From contig NZ_CP045393.1 of the NCBI RefSeq assembly GCF_009363655.1, positions 4,092,001 to 4,156,000 of the forward strand: a stretch of DNA of 64,000 bases. The letters are read 5' to 3'. This document shows, piece after piece, positions 62,011 to 64,000 of this stretch. Positions within the stretch are counted from its first letter, which is position 1; the number at the start of each line of letters is the position of its first letter. The notes under the pieces are model-generated. The model was not told the DNA's origin. It did no database searches and was given only the letters and a program-made list of their open reading frames with translations. This DNA comes from Roseovarius sp. THAF27 (GTDB taxonomy: Bacteria; Pseudomonadota; Alphaproteobacteria; Rhodobacterales; Rhodobacteraceae). The translations under genes and the position numbers were made by a program.

Positions 62011-62622
62011 TCAGTGCGCAAAGATATCCGTTTCGGGCCAGCCGGCCAGGTCCAGCCGGGCCCGCGTCGGCAGAAAGTCGAAACAGCTTTGGGCCAGCTC
62101 GGTGCGGCCCTCGCGGGCCAGCCTGGCGTCCAGTTCCGAGCGCAGCCGATGCAGGTAAAGAACGTCAGAGGCGGCATAGTCCAGCTGCGCGTCGCTCAGT
62201 TCGGGCGCGCCCCAGTCCGACGATTGCTGTTGCTTGGAAATATCGACGCCCAGCAGTTCCTGAAGCAGGTATTTCAGCCCGTGCCGGTCGGTATAGGTGC
62301 GGATAAGCTTGCTGGCGATCTTGGTGCAGTAGACAGGCGCGGCCAGCGCGCCGAAGGCGTTGAACATCGCGGCAATATCGAAGCGACCGAAATGGAACAG
62401 CTTCAGGACGCAGGGATCGGTCAGAAGACGTTCGAGGTTGGGCGCGCTGGTCTGGCCCTGCATCACCTGAACGATATGCGCGTCGCCGTCGCCGCCCGAC
62501 AGCTGCACGACGCAAAGCCTGTCCCGATGGGGGTTGAGCCCCATCGTTTCACAATCGATGGCGACGACGGACCCAAGATCGAGGTCGTCCGGAAGGTCCG
62601 ATTTGTAGAAGTGATTGGCCAT
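62011..62622 (-). CDS. Single-domain RNase D-like 3'-5' exonuclease
   Basis: A 203-residue DEDDy-type exonuclease. The motifs are VVAIDCETMGLNP (Exo I, D and E), FHFGRFDIAAMFNAFG (Exo II) and YAASDVLYLHRLRSEL (Exo III, Y and D). HRDC domains of full-length RNase D are absent, so it is the short form frequent in alphaproteobacteria, and its tRNA role is inferred. The start at 62622 has GGCGGA upstream. lptC lies 2 bp downstream, so it heads the lptCAB unit. Confidence 0.87.
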   Translation of the reverse strand: MANHFYKSDLPDDLDLGSVVAIDCETMGLNPHRDRLCVVQLSGGDGDAHIVQVMQGQTSAPNLERLLTDPCVLKLFHFGRFDIAAMFNAFGALAAPVYCTKIASKLIRTYTDRHGLKYLLQELLGVDISKQQQSSDWGAPELSDAQLDYAASDVLYLHRLRSELDARLAREGRTELAQSCFDFLPTRARLDLAGWPETDIFAH

Positions 62623-62925
62623 GATCCGCCCGCTTGTTTTCGAACTCATATAGGGCGCTGCCGCGCGATGTGCGCCTGCTTAAGCGAAAAGATGCGGACG
62701 CTCAACGAAAAGCAATCGCGTGGCCCGTCTTTGGACCGATCACGACATACGTGGTAGTGTGGTCTTGCACCGTCAAGCCGTGGCGTTGCCCTGGCGTGAG
62801 TCACCTGCAGTCCGTTGCCTTTGGTCCGATGTGACAGTCGCCGGAATTACAAGTTTTCGACATGTGTATTTGTAACGATGAACCGGGGCGTTTTCTGCCC
62901 GCAATTCATTCAGGCGAGGTTCACG
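62623..62925. other. 303-bp intergenic region with one inverted repeat
   Basis: This is the only gene-free stretch over 300 bp. No protein, tRNA or terminator was convincing. TTACAA and TTGTAA arms 17 bp apart (62847-62875) lie about 50-80 bp before the alpha/beta hydrolase start and may be an operator. Promoters for the divergent exonuclease and hydrolase genes should lie here, but I could not assign them. Confidence 0.4.
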
Positions 62926-64000
62926 ATGAAAGATATCATCACACTGCTGATGGCCCTGACGGCGCCCGAGCCGGACGGGAGGTATTTCGAGACCCTGTTG
63001 GCTCGGGGCGAAGGCGCCCCCGTCGAGATCGTGTCTTGTCGCGACCCGATGGCGATGTCGGAAATCGTCGGCGAGACGATCCTTTGCGGAACGGTCACCG
63101 TGCCGGAGGATCACGACGCGCCGCAGAACGGGCAAAGTGTCGACCTCGCTTTTGCGATCCTGCGATCCGAGACGACCTATCCGGCCCCGGACCCGCTGGT
63201 TTACCTGCATGGCGGGCCGGGGATCGGTAACCTGAACAGCGGTCTGAGCTTCATGGCGGACGCCTTTGCGCCGTTTCGTGCCAATCGCGACGTGATCATC
63301 TTCGATCAGCGGGCCGCGGGCATCTCTTCGGGCAGCGTGGTCTGCAACGAGCAGATTGCGCAGAATGTCAGCCAGGTCATGACCGAGGAGACCGGCGCGC
63401 TGGAAGCGGACCCGGAGGGAAACCCCGTGGTCAGCCAGTTCCTGAAGGATTGCCTGTCCGAGATCGAAGCGGACGGCACGGATCTTTCGAAATACAACAC
63501 GCGGCAGAACGCGCTGGACGTGCCGATGATCCTGACCGCGCTGGGCTACGAGGAATGGAACCTTTACGGCATTTCCTACGGTACCAAGCTGACGCTGGAG
63601 GTGTTGCGCACTGCGCCCGAGGGTGTCCGGTCAGCCGTGATCGACGGCGTCGCGCCCCCGTGGGTCAGGCTTTATGACACGCTGACCCTGCCACTGGCGG
63701 AATCGATGCAGCGGCTGGTCGAGGATTGCGCCGCGGACACGGCCTGTGACACCGCCTATCCTGATCTGGGCGGGGTGCTGCGCGACGTCATCGCGCGGTC
63801 GACGGCGGGGGACCTGGTGGTCGACGGCGCGACCATTCCGCCGCAACTGGTGCTCAGCTTCTTCTCGCAGCGCAACGATCGGTTCAACCTCGGCTCGCTC
63901 ACGCCGTATATCCCCGCGATGGTGTACGAGTTGCACCGGGGAGAGGACACGCCGACCATCGAGATGGTCGTGAAGGACTGGAATTTCTCGGTGCCGCAGC
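62926..64000 (+). CDS. Alpha/beta hydrolase (S33/TAP-like peptidase family), 3' end cut by window
   Basis: An open frame begins at the ATG at 62926 and runs to the window end (358 codons) without a stop. YLHGGPGIGN is the oxyanion motif, DVIIFDQRAAGISSG the following strand, and NLYGISYGTKLTLEVLR the GxSxG nucleophile elbow with Ser in GISYG. Cysteines in VSCRD, ILCGTV and EDCAADTACD hint at disulfides in an exported protein, although the start MKDIITLLMALTAPEPDG is a short and poor signal peptide. Members cleave peptides or esters. The aspartate and histidine of the triad lie beyond the window. Confidence 0.8.
   Translation, partial: MKDIITLLMALTAPEPDGRYFETLLARGEGAPVEIVSCRDPMAMSEIVGETILCGTVTVPEDHDAPQNGQSVDLAFAILRSETTYPAPDPLVYLHGGPGIGNLNSGLSFMADAFAPFRANRDVIIFDQRAAGISSGSVVCNEQIAQNVSQVMTEETGALEADPEGNPVVSQFLKDCLSEIEADGTDLSKYNTRQNALDVPMILTALGYEEWNLYGISYGTKLTLEVLRTAPEGVRSAVIDGVAPPWVRLYDTLTLPLAESMQRLVEDCAADTACDTAYPDLGGVLRDVIARSTAGDLVVDGATIPPQLVLSFFSQRNDRFNLGSLTPYIPAMVYELHRGEDTPTIEMVVKDWNFSVPQ

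Noticed and set aside
1..64000. tRNA, rRNA, CRISPR, prophage or insertion sequence
   Set aside because: No tRNA arm motifs, rRNA stretches, regularly spaced direct repeats, integrase or transposase genes were seen on either strand.

Overview
The window looks like a chromosomal segment of a marine alphaproteobacterium of the Rhodobacteraceae (Roseobacter lineage). The basis is high GC with many GTG and TTG starts, gene orders known from that group (hemW-rdgB-rph / hrcA-grpE, rimP-nusA-YlxR-infB, secA beside ppiC and argJ, rnd-lptC-lptA-lptB-hpf-ptsN), and lineage-typical proteins such as the PBP-OmpA fusion and the branching-glycosyltransferase and sulfotransferase genes. It is gene-dense core genome. 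I see no rRNA, tRNA, prophage, insertion sequence or CRISPR array.

Region by region. 1-3.9 kb: hemW (cut by the window edge), rdgB and rph on the minus strand, divergent from hrcA-grpE. 4-10.1 kb: mutS, a PfkB sugar kinase, periplasmic msrA, and a class-IV aminotransferase coupled to a small sulfotransferase-like P-loop protein. 10.2-14.6 kb: argG, ilvA, an Hpt protein and a response-regulator/PP2C phosphatase. 14.5-21.1 kb: two Nudix hydrolases around hslO, a CCA-adding/poly(A) polymerase family enzyme, an ABC exporter preceded by a 9-codon upstream ORF, and an RNA m5U methyltransferase. 21.1-23 kb: two L,D-transpeptidase-type proteins and a CAP lipoprotein. 23-29.2 kb: hemH, a methyltransferase, comF, grxC, a nitrilase-family amidase, a MarR regulator, ubiG and pip.

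29.2-34.9 kb: the rimP-nusA-YlxR/L7Ae-infB operon. Its leader carries a promoter with a palindrome in the spacer and, just before rimP, an intrinsic terminator. This layout suggests feedback by NusA on its own operon. 34.9-43.3 kb: mutT, argJ, ppiC, secA and two envelope proteins. 43.3-48.9 kb: radC, dnaJ-dnaK with a good RpoH-type promoter, alkB and an SH3-domain protein.

48.9-58.8 kb is the most distinctive region. It joins a polysaccharide-export-type ABC permease, cysQ (PAP phosphatase), kdsB (CMP-Kdo synthesis), galU, galE, two tandem paralogous glycosyltransferases, a GT14-type branching glycosyltransferase with a long uncharacterised C-terminus, and a sulfotransferase that appears to carry two sulfotransferase modules. 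Together they suggest a branched, sulfated surface glycan: GalU and GalE supply UDP-sugars, KdsB supplies Kdo, the transferases build and sulfate it, and CysQ removes the PAP by-product. 58.8-64 kb: ptsN, hpf, lptB, lptA, lptC, an RNase D-like exonuclease and a truncated alpha/beta hydrolase.

Three intergenic copies of a 65-bp cloverleaf-like repeat occur at about 23.1, 29.2 and 44.2 kb. The stems differ in sequence between copies but stay paired, and one copy is inverted. Extra half-elements lie beside the third copy, and a separate pair of perfect palindromes follows infB.
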